Source of the DNA: Verrucomicrobiales bacterium
Lineage (GTDB): Bacteria > Verrucomicrobiota > Verrucomicrobiia > Verrucomicrobiales > DEV007
Assembly: GCA_012960505.1 (NCBI GenBank)
Contig: DUBC01000010.1
Coordinates: forward strand, 102,743 to 143,191
DNA length: 40,449 nucleotides
Direction: 5' to 3'
Part shown: piece by piece, positions 16,309 through 25,471 of the stretch
Layout: each line of letters begins with the position of its first letter
Numbering within the stretch: position 1 is the stretch's first letter
The notes under the pieces: model-generated
Seen by the model: the letters and a program-made list of their open reading frames with translations, nothing else
Told to the model about the DNA's origin: nothing
Databases searched by the model: none
Translations under genes and position numbers: made by a program

Positions 16309-17201
16309 ACGTCACAGACCTCTGCCGCGTGTCTCAGTGACTGGACCGGATCCTTCCAGGTCGGAATAAATTCCTGGGCGACGTATCCTTCGTATCCAGT
16401 CTCCAGGATGGCACGCAGGACCGGTGGATAATTAATTTCCTGGGTATCATCCAGTTCTCCGCGACCCGGACAACCGGCCGTATGGTAATGACCAATGATG
16501 TCCTTGTACTGTTTTATACGGTGGATCACGTCCCCGTTCATGACCTGCACATGATACACGTCAAATAGGAGCTTGAAGTTTTTAGAGCCTACTCCGCTCA
16601 CGAGCTTAGCACAAAAATCCACATCATCCCCAAAGTAACCCGGATGCCCTTTCATCGGGTGCGAATCGTCACGGGAATTTAGGTGTTCTAGTACTAGGGT
16701 GATTCCTTTTTTCTCGGCATGAGGCATGACTCTTTTCCAGGTCTCGACGCAGAGCTTTGCTGCCTGATCAGGATCCATATCCTTGTAGCTCATTCCGGTG
16801 AATGTGATGACCTTCTTGGTTCCAATTTCAGCGGCAAGATCGATTCCTTTTTTTAAGCCATTAATGACAGCGTCAGTATTTTTCGGATTGCAGGGTCCGT
16901 TCTTGAAACCGTGCCCACCACTGACGAGTGAAATCTTCAGTCCAAGTTCTCGGACAGCTGGATAGTGCTTGGAGTCGATCCCTTCCATCGCAACTAAACC
17001 GATTTCTTTGCAGTGCTTGGCCAGTTCAAGGGTCGGCATTGGATTGAAGCACCAACCCATGATGGACTGACGGATCCTGCCGTTCTTGATCTTAAATGAT
17101 TTTTCCTTTGCCTTTGAGTTTACGGTTCCAACGGTTGCCGCTGCCGCTGCCGCTACTCCGATAAGTTTTCGACGAGAGAGTCCATTATTTTGAGCTTTCA
17201 T
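16305..17201 (-). CDS. Tat-exported hydroxypyruvate-isomerase-like sugar isomerase/epimerase (TIM barrel)
   Basis: The twin-arginine leader LSRRKLIGVAAAAAATVG (residues 8-25) is followed by an AP-endonuclease-2-type TIM barrel. The metal and catalytic signatures match the Hyi/sugar-epimerase group: LEHLNSRDDSHPM (Glu172), LLFDVYHVQ (Asp214, His217), HYHTAGCPGRGELDDTQEINY (His240) and VAQEF (Glu277). Cytosolic Hyi makes tartronate semialdehyde from hydroxypyruvate, but exported homologues abundant in PVC bacteria are of unknown substrate and are often next to sugar dehydrogenases or transporters. It lies 52 bases after the GntP-type symporter gene on the same strand and is probably in its operon, so a role in sugar or sugar-acid processing before uptake is plausible but inferred. 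Confidence 0.83.
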   Translation of the reverse strand: MKAQNNGLSRRKLIGVAAAAAATVGTVNSKAKEKSFKIKNGRIRQSIMGWCFNPMPTLELAKHCKEIGLVAMEGIDSKHYPAVRELGLKISLVSGGHGFKNGPCNPKNTDAVINGLKKGIDLAAEIGTKKVITFTGMSYKDMDPDQAAKLCVETWKRVMPHAEKKGITLVLEHLNSRDDSHPMKGHPGYFGDDVDFCAKLVSGVGSKNFKLLFDVYHVQVMNGDVIHRIKQYKDIIGHYHTAGCPGRGELDDTQEINYPPVLRAILETGYEGYVAQEFIPTWKDPVQSLRHAAEVCDV

Positions 17202-17253
17202 GAGAATTATTTTATACTGCTAACTGTAGAGATCCAAGTCTTCGATCCATCTT

Positions 17254-18726
17254 CTATTTCATTGGAATAAATAAACTTAAGATAAGGATGATACTAAAAC
17301 TCACCACGGAAATGGCAGTTGATATGACTGTCCAAGTTTTCAGGGTTTGTTTTTCAGTCATCCCTAAATAACGGGAAATCATCCAAAAACCTGAATCATT
17401 GACGTGTGAGAATCCGGTCGCCCCCGCGGCAATGGCGCAGGCAATTAATGCTAGGTAAGGTTGGGAGAACCCTTCCACAAAACTGACCATGAGACCAGCT
17501 GCGGTAAGCATGGCTACGGTAGCCGATCCTTGAGCGATCCTAACCAGAGTTGCAAAAATGTACGCGAGGACAATGATGGGGATGCCACTGTTTGAAAAGA
17601 CTTCCTTGAGAGCATCAGCTATACCTGTTGCGATTAAGACTCCCTTAAAGACTCCTCCAGCACCGGTGATAAGGATAATGATTCCGGCCGGGCCCAGGGC
17701 CTTTGTGGAAATCTCTACTAGGTCATCTTTTGATGTTCCTCGACTGATGCCCAGGCACCAGATTGCCAGAAGAGTTGATATCATCAGTGCGATGACGGGA
17801 TGGCCGAGGAAATGAATGACCTGGTTCGTCATTGGCATACTGTTAAGAATCTCAGCGACCTGCTGCCCTCTCTCTGCTTTAGTGAGCCCTGGATCGATTC
17901 CAGATATAGCTGTTTGTTCAACGATGGTTCCTGCAAGGATCAGAGCTATCGGAAGCCCTATTAATGTGGCTATCTGTACAAAGCTTGGAAGTTTTTTGTC
18001 TTCTTGCTCGGTATCGGTATCGGTGTCGATTACTGGTGGAGTTTGCACCTTCACTAAAGTTGCCATTTTAGAGCAGAGGATCGGTCCACAGATAATTGCT
18101 GTCGGAAGGCCGACAAGGACACCAAATCCGATCACGTATCCTAGGTTCACTTCGAGGAAGTAGGCCACGGCGACTGGGCCCGGTGTCGGTGGCACGAACG
18201 CGTGAGTGACGGCCATCCCGGCCACGAGCGGAAGGCCAAAGATAAGGAGTGATTTTTTGGTATCGCGGGCCAGTGCGTAAAGGAGCGGGGCAAGAATAAC
18301 GAGAGCCACATCGAGAAATACCGGGACCGAGATAATGAAGCCCGTCAAGAGCATGGCCCATGGGGCCCGTTCCTGGCCGAAACGTCGTACCAGAGTATTG
18401 GCAAGGGCCTGAGTTCCTCCCGAATGCTCCAGCATCGCGCCAAAAATGGCTCCGATTCCTATGATCGTGGCAATGAAACCGAGTGCACCTCCCATACTAT
18501 CGACAATGGTCTGACCAATTTCTGTCAGTCCTGCAGCCTTTTCTGGATTAATGCGGGTGGCCACTACCGAGACGAGAATCGAGACGACAATCAGTGCGAG
18601 GAATGCCTGAAGCTTGAATCGCAGGATTAAGACTAGAAGGAAGGCAATTCCGAATACCAATAGAGCGATAAGATTGGTGGTAGGGATCGATTCCTGGATT
18701 GCGGCCTGAGCGAGAATGGAAAACAT
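17254..18726 (-). CDS. GntP-family gluconate/sugar-acid:H+ symporter
   Basis: 490 residues with about 12-14 hydrophobic segments. GntP-family blocks are clear: LILRFKLQAFLALIVVSILV near the N-terminus, GIGAIFGAMLEHSGG, the FIISVPVFLDVALVILAPL block, THAFVPPTPGPVAVAYFL, GAGGVFKGVLIATGIADAL, RIAQGSATVAMLTAAGLM and HVNDSGFWMISRYLGMTEKQTLKTW. It should import an aldonate (gluconate, a pentonate or similar) with protons across the inner membrane. It is divergent from the 2-keto-3-deoxypentonate dehydratase gene with only 58 bases between, which suggests shared control and that the imported acid feeds that pathway. A second, diverged paralogue is at 29629. Confidence 0.92.
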   Translation of the reverse strand: MFSILAQAAIQESIPTTNLIALLVFGIAFLLVLILRFKLQAFLALIVVSILVSVVATRINPEKAAGLTEIGQTIVDSMGGALGFIATIIGIGAIFGAMLEHSGGTQALANTLVRRFGQERAPWAMLLTGFIISVPVFLDVALVILAPLLYALARDTKKSLLIFGLPLVAGMAVTHAFVPPTPGPVAVAYFLEVNLGYVIGFGVLVGLPTAIICGPILCSKMATLVKVQTPPVIDTDTDTEQEDKKLPSFVQIATLIGLPIALILAGTIVEQTAISGIDPGLTKAERGQQVAEILNSMPMTNQVIHFLGHPVIALMISTLLAIWCLGISRGTSKDDLVEISTKALGPAGIIILITGAGGVFKGVLIATGIADALKEVFSNSGIPIIVLAYIFATLVRIAQGSATVAMLTAAGLMVSFVEGFSQPYLALIACAIAAGATGFSHVNDSGFWMISRYLGMTEKQTLKTWTVISTAISVVSFSIILILSLFIPMK

Positions 18727-18784
18727 AAAATTGGTTTAGTTGTAGGTTTGCCAAAGAGCGGGTGCCCGTTACAATGCATCCGCA
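18727..18784. promoter_or_regulatory. Divergent control region between symporter and keto-deoxypentonate dehydratase genes
   Basis: Only 58 bases separate the two start codons, so promoters and any operator for both the GntP gene (leftward) and the dehydratase/dehydrogenase pair (rightward) must lie here or inside the coding ends. A small interrupted palindrome GGGTGCCC is visible at about 18760. I could not fix a convincing -35/-10 pair on either strand. Confidence 0.35.
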
Positions 18785-19609
18785 ATGTTTTCTATTTATA
18801 GAACTGAGACCGGCTATACAATCGAAAAGGACAGTTCCTGCGTTTTAGCGGGGGATTTTTGTCTAGATGAGCTCTTTACTACTGAAGATCCTTTAAAATA
18901 TACCGAATTTCAGTTCGAGTCGGGACAATCATGTGATTTACCTAGAGGGTCTCTTTTGGCTCCGATAAGCAGTCAGGAAGTGTGGGCGGCAGGGGTCACT
19001 TATTACCGGAGCCGCGATGCCCGGATGGAGGAGAGTGAGTCTTCCGGAGGTGATCGATTTTATGACATGGTCTATGACGCTGAGAGGCCTGAACTTTTTT
19101 TTAAGGCCACGGCTGACCGTAGCCGGGGCCATCTTGACAAGGTCTGTATTCGCTCCGACTCGAGCTGGGACGTTCCTGAGCCGGAACTGACCCTGGCCAT
19201 TAACGCGAACGGTAAAGTGTTCGGCTACACGATCGGCAATGACATGAGTTCAAGGTCAATCGAAGGAGAGAACCCTCTGTACCTTCCTCAGGCCAAGGTT
19301 TACCGCGGATCGTGTTCGCTCGGCCCTTGTCTCGTTGTCGGATCAAGTCCAGGCAAGGAAGCCATGATTTCGGTAACAATTTCACGGTCAGGTGAAGTGG
19401 TCTTCTCAGGTAATACTGAAGTTTCTCAGATCAAACGTAGCTTCGATGAACTCGCAGAATTTTTATTCCGTGATAATGAATTTCCCAATGGTGCTCTCCT
19501 CATGACCGGCACCGGTGTCGTTCCTGATTCTGATTTTACTCTCAGTTCAGGTGATCTTATCTCTATTAGTATTGACGGAATTGGAACCCTAGAAAACGAA
19601 GTCGAATAA
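18785..19609 (+). CDS. FAH-family 2-keto-3-deoxypentonate (arabinonate/xylonate) dehydratase
   Basis: 274 residues of the fumarylacetoacetate-hydrolase fold. The divalent-metal ligands fall in the expected order: PEPEL (Glu132, Glu134) and [10 protein letters not shown] (Asp153), with the typical [18 protein letters not shown] after them. This arrangement matches 2-keto-3-deoxy-D-arabinonate dehydratase of archaeal and bacterial non-phosphorylative pentose pathways rather than general FAH proteins. The reaction would be 2-keto-3-deoxypentonate to alpha-ketoglutarate semialdehyde plus water. The assignment is strongly supported by context: the next gene, 7 bases downstream, is alpha-ketoglutarate semialdehyde dehydrogenase, and an IlvD/Edd aldonate dehydratase is at 31096. 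Which stereoisomer is used (D-arabinonate, D-xylonate, L-arabinonate) cannot be told. Confidence 0.85.
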   Translation: MFSIYRTETGYTIEKDSSCVLAGDFCLDELFTTEDPLKYTEFQFESGQSCDLPRGSLLAPISSQEVWAAGVTYYRSRDARMEESESSGGDRFYDMVYDAERPELFFKATADRSRGHLDKVCIRSDSSWDVPEPELTLAINANGKVFGYTIGNDMSSRSIEGENPLYLPQAKVYRGSCSLGPCLVVGSSPGKEAMISVTISRSGEVVFSGNTEVSQIKRSFDELAEFLFRDNEFPNGALLMTGTGVVPDSDFTLSSGDLISISIDGIGTLENEVE

Positions 19610-19616
19610 AAATATC

Positions 19617-21203
19617 ATGAATGGAAATCAACTCATTGGCAATTCAGAGTCCGCAGAAGGCGACTCTACTTTTAACGCAATCAATCCCGGTACCGGGGAC
19701 ACTCTAGAGCCTGCCTTCCACGAGGCGACTCAGGGTGAGATTGATAAGGCACTCGAACTGGCTAAGGGAGCGGCTCTTTTCCTGCGCAACACTTCAGGTT
19801 CTGACAGGAAACGCCTACTCGATGCAATCGCTGAGGAAATGGAAGCCGATGCCGAGGCCATCAAGGACCGGGTCGGAGCCGAGACCGGATATCCTCAGCC
19901 CAGACTCGACGGTGAATTTGGCCGGACCGTGATGCAGTTGAGGGTCTTTGGGAAGGTCGCGGAAGAAGGTGACTGGGTAGGACCCAGGATAGACACTGCC
20001 ATCCCTGACAGGGAGCCTTTACCTAAGCCTGACCTGCGCCGGATGCTGGTCCCAGTAGGGCCAGTTGTCATTTTTGGGGCAAGTAACTTCCCCTTAGCTA
20101 TTTCTGTTGCCGGTGGTGACCCGGCATCGGCGCTAGCCGCCGGCTGTCCGATCGTCACGAAGGGACACCCTTCTCATCCTGGCTCCTCAGAATTAGTCGC
20201 GAGGGCAATGCTTAGAGGTGTGGAGAAGGCCGGTTTCCCTGAGGGAACTTTTAGCATGCTTCAAGGAGCCACGAACGAGACTGGTAAGGCATTGGTCGAA
20301 CATCCTGATACGAGAGCTGTGGCATTTACCGGTTCTCTCCGCGGTGGTCGGGCCCTATTCGACATTGCTGCAGCGCGCCCGAACCCGATCCCAGTCTATG
20401 CGGAAATGGGCAGTGTGAATCCACAGTTCGTTTTTCCTGAAAAACTTAATTCAGATCCTGCCCAGTTCGCTGAGTCCCTTTTCGGTTCAGTGACTATGGG
20501 TAATGGTCAGTTCTGTACTTGCCCCTCGTTGGTCTTTGTTCCTGAAGGTGATGGCCTCCAAAAAATGACGGCCCGTTACCTGGAACTGGTCGGAGAATCA
20601 TCCGGAGCAGCTCTCCTTAATTCGGGCATTGCGTCCGCTTTTAGTCAGGGCATTGATCAGTGGCGAGGCATTGACGGTGTGGAGGTCCTTGGTGAAGGGA
20701 CTCTCGAAGGAACGGCAGTCGGTGCAGGCCCTGTCATTGCAAAAGTCTCATTGGAGGATTTCACGAAGGACCCTGAGCCGTTCATGGATGAGGTTTTTGG
20801 TCCTTCAACAATGTTCGTTGTTTGTCCGGACACTGAGGGCTTTGTTGGTGCCTGCAGTGCGTTCGATGGACAGCTCGGTTCATCGGTCCACTGTAACGAC
20901 GATGAACTCATTTCATCTAAGGATTTGATCGGGCAGATCAGTGAGTTTGCTGGCCGCGTATGTGTTAACAGTTTCCCTACAGGGATCGAGGTCTGCGACT
21001 CGATCCATCATGGGGGTCCGTACCCGGCCACGACTGACGCACAGCATACTAGCATTGGCACGGCAGGCATCAGTCGTTGGGGTCGGCCCATCAGTTATCA
21101 GGGGACCCCTGACGCACTCCTTCCCGATGAGCTGAAGAATGATAATCCTCTGGGGATGATGCGACTCGTTGACGGTCAGTGGACCCGAGACCCTGTGGAT
21201 TAA
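19617..21203 (+). CDS. 2,5-dioxovalerate (alpha-ketoglutarate semialdehyde) dehydrogenase
   Basis: 528-residue aldehyde dehydrogenase superfamily protein of the KGSADH group. Recognisable features are the N-terminal FNAINPGTGDTLEPAFHEAT, the VGPVVIFGASNFPLAISVAGGD block with oxyanion Asn157, TKGHPSHPGSSELV (Lys182), FTGSLRGGRALF (237-248), general base Glu263 in YAEMGSVNP, and catalytic Cys300 in NGQFCTCPSLVF. The C-terminal FPTGIEVCDSIHHGGPYPA is also typical of KGSADH. It oxidises alpha-ketoglutarate semialdehyde to 2-oxoglutarate with NAD(P)+, the last step of the Weimberg-type route. It starts 7 bases after the dehydratase stop, so the pair is translationally linked. Confidence 0.92.
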   Translation: MNGNQLIGNSESAEGDSTFNAINPGTGDTLEPAFHEATQGEIDKALELAKGAALFLRNTSGSDRKRLLDAIAEEMEADAEAIKDRVGAETGYPQPRLDGEFGRTVMQLRVFGKVAEEGDWVGPRIDTAIPDREPLPKPDLRRMLVPVGPVVIFGASNFPLAISVAGGDPASALAAGCPIVTKGHPSHPGSSELVARAMLRGVEKAGFPEGTFSMLQGATNETGKALVEHPDTRAVAFTGSLRGGRALFDIAAARPNPIPVYAEMGSVNPQFVFPEKLNSDPAQFAESLFGSVTMGNGQFCTCPSLVFVPEGDGLQKMTARYLELVGESSGAALLNSGIASAFSQGIDQWRGIDGVEVLGEGTLEGTAVGAGPVIAKVSLEDFTKDPEPFMDEVFGPSTMFVVCPDTEGFVGACSAFDGQLGSSVHCNDDELISSKDLIGQISEFAGRVCVNSFPTGIEVCDSIHHGGPYPATTDAQHTSIGTAGISRWGRPISYQGTPDALLPDELKNDNPLGMMRLVDGQWTRDPVD

Positions 21204-21279
21204 ATAGGCTATTTCATCGACAATTTAACAGAATTCTTTTCATGTTAGAGTTCATGTGTTTTGGTGGATTCATTGACCA

Positions 21280-24150
21280 GTGTCTGAATCTTTCCCAGAT
21301 ATCCGTTTCCGCGGCCAGCTACGCCCGTCCCAGAAGGATGTGGTTGAAATTGTTCGTGACCAGCTGAGTGCCGGGGAACGTAAGTTTCATGTGGTCGCGC
21401 CTCCTGGTTCAGGTAAGACCGTGACTGGTCTTTTCTTGTGGGCCGAGGTATTACGTAGACCTGCTTTGGTCCTTTCGCCTAACTCAGCCATTCAGTCTCA
21501 GTGGGCAGCGAGGACTGATCTCTTTGGGGTCAATGGGGCCGATATTCCTTCGGACTTGATCAGTACAGATCCTAAGGATCCTTCTCTCATCACATCACTC
21601 ACGTATCAGTCCGTTACCCTCCCTTCGAGGAACGAGGTAATGCTCAATGATTTTGCCGAGCGCATGTGGATTGATAGTCTCATTAATAAGGATGAAGCAA
21701 AGGATCCAACCGAAGCGTTAGTCTGGATCAATGACCTCAAGGAGCGCAACCCAGACTATCATAATAAGCGTTTATCTTATTATCGGAAGCAGAAGAGGGA
21801 TGAAATTATTCAGGCCGGTGAACTGAGTGGGCTCCTCCATGAGTCCTCAATGGAAACGTTAGGGCTTCTCAAAGAACGTGGCATTGGGATGATTATCCTG
21901 GATGAATGCCATCACCTCCTTAGTCATTGGGGACGTGTCCTTGCCGTGACTCAGCAGTTCCTCGATGATCCGATCATCGTTGGTCTGACTGCGACTCCTC
22001 CTGACGATATGCATAAGGACACGGTCGATTCAAAGCGTTATCGTGAATACTTTGGTCCGGTCGACTATGAGGTTCCTGTCCCAGCTGTGGTTAAGGACGG
22101 GTTCCTGGCTCCTTACCAGGACCTAGCGTATCTGATCCGCCCCACTGCTGAGGAGCTCCGCTACGTTGCGAGGACCTCGGATCAGTTTACGGAACTGGTT
22201 CACGATCTTTGCAATCCGCCCATGAATGAGGAAGGGAAGCCCATCCGTGAACCATTGGATCAATACGTTCAGAGGATCCTGAGCACCCTTAAGCTTCCGA
22301 CTGGCAAGGCTGATAACTGGCTTGATTTTCAGAAGCGTGCTTCAAGCTTTGCCTGGTCATCAAGATACTTACTGAAAGAGCTCGGAAAAACTGTCCCACC
22401 TGGCGTTCCTGAATTTCCGGGCATTGGGAATGATGAGGAAGATCCTGCAAAAAAAATCTTGGACATGGAAAGTATCGTTCCTGTCATTTCCTGGTACCTG
22501 AGGCATGCCCTGAGAGGATCCGCGGACAAGGAACATCATCCCCTTGCCGAAAAAGCTATCAGTAGGCTCAGGATCCTTGGAGTCCAGATCACCGAAACAG
22601 GTTTCCAGAACTGTGCGTCTCCTGTTTCCCGTATCCTGATGTACTCAAAGGCCAAGGCCAAGGCCGTCATTTCAATTCTGAAGAGGGAGAAAGAGGTGCT
22701 GGAGGATACGATCAGGGCCGTCGTAATCTGCGATTATGAAAGGACTTCGGCCGTGACTAGTGAGATTAGTCATCTCCTTGACGATGAGGCCGGTGGTGCC
22801 GTTGCAGCTTTTAGGGAACTCCTTAATGACGAGGAAACGGACGCTCTTGACCCGATACTTTTGACCGGATCGACGGTCCTAATCGATGATGACCTTAAAG
22901 ATGTGATCGAGTCTGAATGCCTGAAATGGTTAAAAGAGAACAAAAAGAAAGTGATTCTGGAGTGGGCAGAGGATGCCGGATTTCATGTCCTGAAGGGGAA
23001 AGGAAAGGACTGGGCTCCGAGGGTTTACGTGCAGATGTTCACTGAACTTTTCCAGAAGGGGATCACTCGTTGTCTAGTCGGGACTAGGGGCCTCCTCGGT
23101 GAGGGATGGGACGCGAACAAGATTAATGTGCTCATTGACTTAACTTCCGTTACTACTTCAATGTCAGTTAACCAGCTCCGTGGACGTTCTTTTAGGCTCG
23201 ATTCTGATGTGCCTCACAAAATTGCCAATAATTGGGACGTTGTCTGTATTGCGCCTGAATTCACCAAAGGCATGGACGATTACAAGCGATTCAAGGATAA
23301 GCACAAGAGAATTTACGGGGTCACTGATGATGGGGCCATCGAGAAAGGTGTTGGTCATGTGCACGCGTCCTTCATGGGATTGCGCATCGATGACGTTGAG
23401 GAGAGTATGGTGAATCTGAACCGAGACATGCTTGATAGGGTCGATCTACGTTCTCAATTCTATGAGCTTTGGAAGATTGGAAAGCCCTATCATCCCGAAC
23501 CGATCAAGGCCGTTGAGATCAAAGCTTCTAGCAAAGGCTCGGACAAAGGAGGGTTCCCGCCCGGAAGGATGGGCGATCCGGAATGGACCGAGACGACTCT
23601 GACCGAGGTCATCGCTAAGGCCATCATTCGATCCTTATTTGAAGCTGAACTAATTGACGCGTCGAGTTGGTATGAGCTTTTTCAGAAACTTCATGTCAGT
23701 GAAAGGAACGGTGGCTACATTAGGGTCTTTCTGGAGAAGGCCGATGAGAAGGCATCGACTATCCTCTCTGAGTCTCTGGCTCAGGTCTTTGGTCCGATCG
23801 AAGATGCCCGTTACCTGATCGAGAGGGGAGTCGACTTCGAGTATCAAGAGAGTCGATTTCAGGAAACTTGGGTCGAGCAAAGATTACCCAATTTTCTTTC
23901 CGATTTTATTATCCTAAAGACCATGAAGACGAAGAGGCGTTTCGAGGTAGTGAGGGTCCATGCAGTTCCAAAGGCCCTCGCCACAAAAAAAGAAACCGCA
24001 CTCATTTTTGAAAAGTACTGGAATAAGTTGGTCAGCCCCGGCGAGGTCCTTTATCGTCAAAATAGTCAGACCCAAGCGCTAATGGATAAAGCGACTGAGG
24101 ATGGGCTAATCGTTAATGATGCGGTACATGAAAAAGAGGTATTTATGTGA
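21280..24150 (+). CDS. Large SF2 DEAD/DEAH-type helicase (XPB/UvrB-like core with long insert)
   Basis: 956 residues; GTG 21280 is the first start after an in-frame TGA. SF2 helicase motifs are all present: Q-like RPSQKDVVEIV, Walker A APPGSGKT (40-47), motif Ia-like LVLSPNSAIQSQW, Walker B DECHH (208-212) and motif III TATPP (237-241). Motif V region is GTRGLLGEGWDANKINVLID (601-620) and motif VI QLRGRSFR (632-639). About 350 residues separate the two RecA lobes, and about 300 residues follow motif VI (VTDDGAIEKGVGHVHASF is a distinctive block). I do not recognise a nuclease or methylase domain or a partner gene, so repair, RNA and defence roles all remain open. It sits 76 bases after the dehydrogenase gene and splits the sugar-acid cluster in two. 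Confidence 0.82.
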   Translation: MSESFPDIRFRGQLRPSQKDVVEIVRDQLSAGERKFHVVAPPGSGKTVTGLFLWAEVLRRPALVLSPNSAIQSQWAARTDLFGVNGADIPSDLISTDPKDPSLITSLTYQSVTLPSRNEVMLNDFAERMWIDSLINKDEAKDPTEALVWINDLKERNPDYHNKRLSYYRKQKRDEIIQAGELSGLLHESSMETLGLLKERGIGMIILDECHHLLSHWGRVLAVTQQFLDDPIIVGLTATPPDDMHKDTVDSKRYREYFGPVDYEVPVPAVVKDGFLAPYQDLAYLIRPTAEELRYVARTSDQFTELVHDLCNPPMNEEGKPIREPLDQYVQRILSTLKLPTGKADNWLDFQKRASSFAWSSRYLLKELGKTVPPGVPEFPGIGNDEEDPAKKILDMESIVPVISWYLRHALRGSADKEHHPLAEKAISRLRILGVQITETGFQNCASPVSRILMYSKAKAKAVISILKREKEVLEDTIRAVVICDYERTSAVTSEISHLLDDEAGGAVAAFRELLNDEETDALDPILLTGSTVLIDDDLKDVIESECLKWLKENKKKVILEWAEDAGFHVLKGKGKDWAPRVYVQMFTELFQKGITRCLVGTRGLLGEGWDANKINVLIDLTSVTTSMSVNQLRGRSFRLDSDVPHKIANNWDVVCIAPEFTKGMDDYKRFKDKHKRIYGVTDDGAIEKGVGHVHASFMGLRIDDVEESMVNLNRDMLDRVDLRSQFYELWKIGKPYHPEPIKAVEIKASSKGSDKGGFPPGRMGDPEWTETTLTEVIAKAIIRSLFEAELIDASSWYELFQKLHVSERNGGYIRVFLEKADEKASTILSESLAQVFGPIEDARYLIERGVDFEYQESRFQETWVEQRLPNFLSDFIILKTMKTKRRFEVVRVHAVPKALATKKETALIFEKYWNKLVSPGEVLYRQNSQTQALMDKATEDGLIVNDAVHEKEVFM

Positions 24151-24192
24151 TTTGGAAATTTGGGTATAGTTTAATTTCAGAATGGATCTCTA

Positions 24193-24212
24193 AAATATTT
24201 TTAATTGAAGCG
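24193..24212 (+). repeat. 20-bp direct repeat, copy 1
   Basis: AAATATTTTTAATTGAAGCG, identical to 25452-25471. In this copy the TTGAAGCG is followed by a short frame that ends in TGA after ten codons, as if the beginning of a gene had been left behind. The two copies bracket the DUF3500-like gene. Confidence 0.85.
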
Positions 24213-24337
24213 GCTAAGAGTAAATCTACGTTGACTGACAATCATATTTAATCAAAGTTCGTCCATTTGCCAGATTTGATGGGTTTTTTAATGATTACAC
24301 ATTTCCCCTCAGGTAGCATCCATCATATAGTTCTACC

Positions 24338-25372
24338 ATGAAAACCAGATTGCATACACTTGAGAGACGCTCGTTCATACGCACAGCAGGTACCGCAACC
24401 CTCGCTGCTATTGGTGGCCCTTTGACGCATACGGCGGTTGCCGCGGCTAAAAGCCAAAGGCCAGAATCACTGGTAAAACTCCTATACCAGAATCTTGATG
24501 AAAGGCAACGCAAAGCAGTCTGCTTCCCGTGGAACCATATCGACAAGCAACGCGGTCTTTTACGCGCTAGGATAGAGAACAATTGGCGTATCACCAAACC
24601 GATCATCGGTAGTGGATTCTTTTCCAAGGATCAGCAGGAACTCATCCGAGCGATCTTTGAAGGTATGACAAATCCCGAATGGCACACGCGCTTTGACAAG
24701 CAACTCAAGGACGATGTCGGCGGTTTTGGAAAAAAACAATCAATCGCGATTTTTGGTGAACCTGGATCCGGTAATTTTGAGTTCGTTCTTACAAGCCGCC
24801 ACATGACCCTGCGTTGTGACGGCGACAGTGCTGGGCACGTTGCCTTCGGCGGGCCCATTCTCTACGCTCATGAGGGAGAACGCCTTTACGAAAGACCAGA
24901 TCACAAAAATAACATTTTCTGGCCACAGGCAGTTGAGGCCAACAAGCTTTACCGTATCCTCGACCCTAGGCACCAGGAACTGGCACTCGTCACTGAAGGC
25001 ATGCCTTCCGAGGAGTTAGTAAGCTTCAAAGGCGTTAAGGGATCATTCCACGGATGCCCGGTCAGTGAACTTGCTGGTAACCAGAAGGCGGAGTTGCAGC
25101 GCATTTTAAAAATGCTACTAGAACCCTTCCGGCAGTCCGACCGGAAAGAGGCACTTAAGTGCCTTGCTACCCAAGGTGGCCTCGACAACTGCCACTTGGC
25201 TTTCTACAAAGAAGGCGACCTGGGTAATGACGGCATCTACGACAACTGGCGGCTGGAGGGACCTTCATTTGTCTGGTATTTTCGCGGTCGTCCACACGTT
25301 CACGTCTGGGTGAATGTCGCCGACAATCCTTCGGTGAAACTCAATTCTCATCAGGATTCAGTAGGAGTTTAA
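24338..25372 (+). CDS. Tat-exported protein, probably DUF3500 family
   Basis: A twin-arginine leader (ERRSFIRTAGTATLAAIGG, residues 9-27) starts a 344-residue exported protein. I recognise DUF3500-like features: the opening LVKLLYQNLDERQRKAVCFPW, an internal FEFVLTSRHMTLRCDGD strand pair leading to FGGPILYAHEGERLYER, LYRILDPRHQELAL, and the C-terminal WRLEGPSFVWYFRGRPHVHVWV. DUF3500 proteins are exported and have no defined biochemistry. The family call is by resemblance only. The gene lies between two copies of a 20-bp direct repeat and precedes the DUF1549/DUF1501 pair by 91 bases on the same strand, so it may have been inserted in front of them. It could equally be an added member of that exported cluster. 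Confidence 0.6.
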   Translation: MKTRLHTLERRSFIRTAGTATLAAIGGPLTHTAVAAAKSQRPESLVKLLYQNLDERQRKAVCFPWNHIDKQRGLLRARIENNWRITKPIIGSGFFSKDQQELIRAIFEGMTNPEWHTRFDKQLKDDVGGFGKKQSIAIFGEPGSGNFEFVLTSRHMTLRCDGDSAGHVAFGGPILYAHEGERLYERPDHKNNIFWPQAVEANKLYRILDPRHQELALVTEGMPSEELVSFKGVKGSFHGCPVSELAGNQKAELQRILKMLLEPFRQSDRKEALKCLATQGGLDNCHLAFYKEGDLGNDGIYDNWRLEGPSFVWYFRGRPHVHVWVNVADNPSVKLNSHQDSVGV

Positions 25373-25451
25373 ATTGAAAATGCTAGAGAAACCCAAATTT
25401 CCCGGAAAGGAAAATTCGGTATTCTACTATACACCCTCCTAAACTCAGAAT

Positions 25452-25471
25452 AAATATTTTTAATTGAAGCG
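25452..25471 (+). repeat. 20-bp direct repeat, copy 2, overlapping the start of the DUF1549 gene
   Basis: Identical to 24193-24212. It contains the TTG start codon (25464) and the first codons of the downstream gene, so the repeat includes the translation-start region. Confidence 0.85.

Noticed and set aside
21202..21214. Palindrome AAATAGGCTATTT after the dehydrogenase gene as terminator
   Set aside because: Purely AT-rich arms of six bases with a single-base centre and no T run; a chance palindrome in AT-rich DNA.
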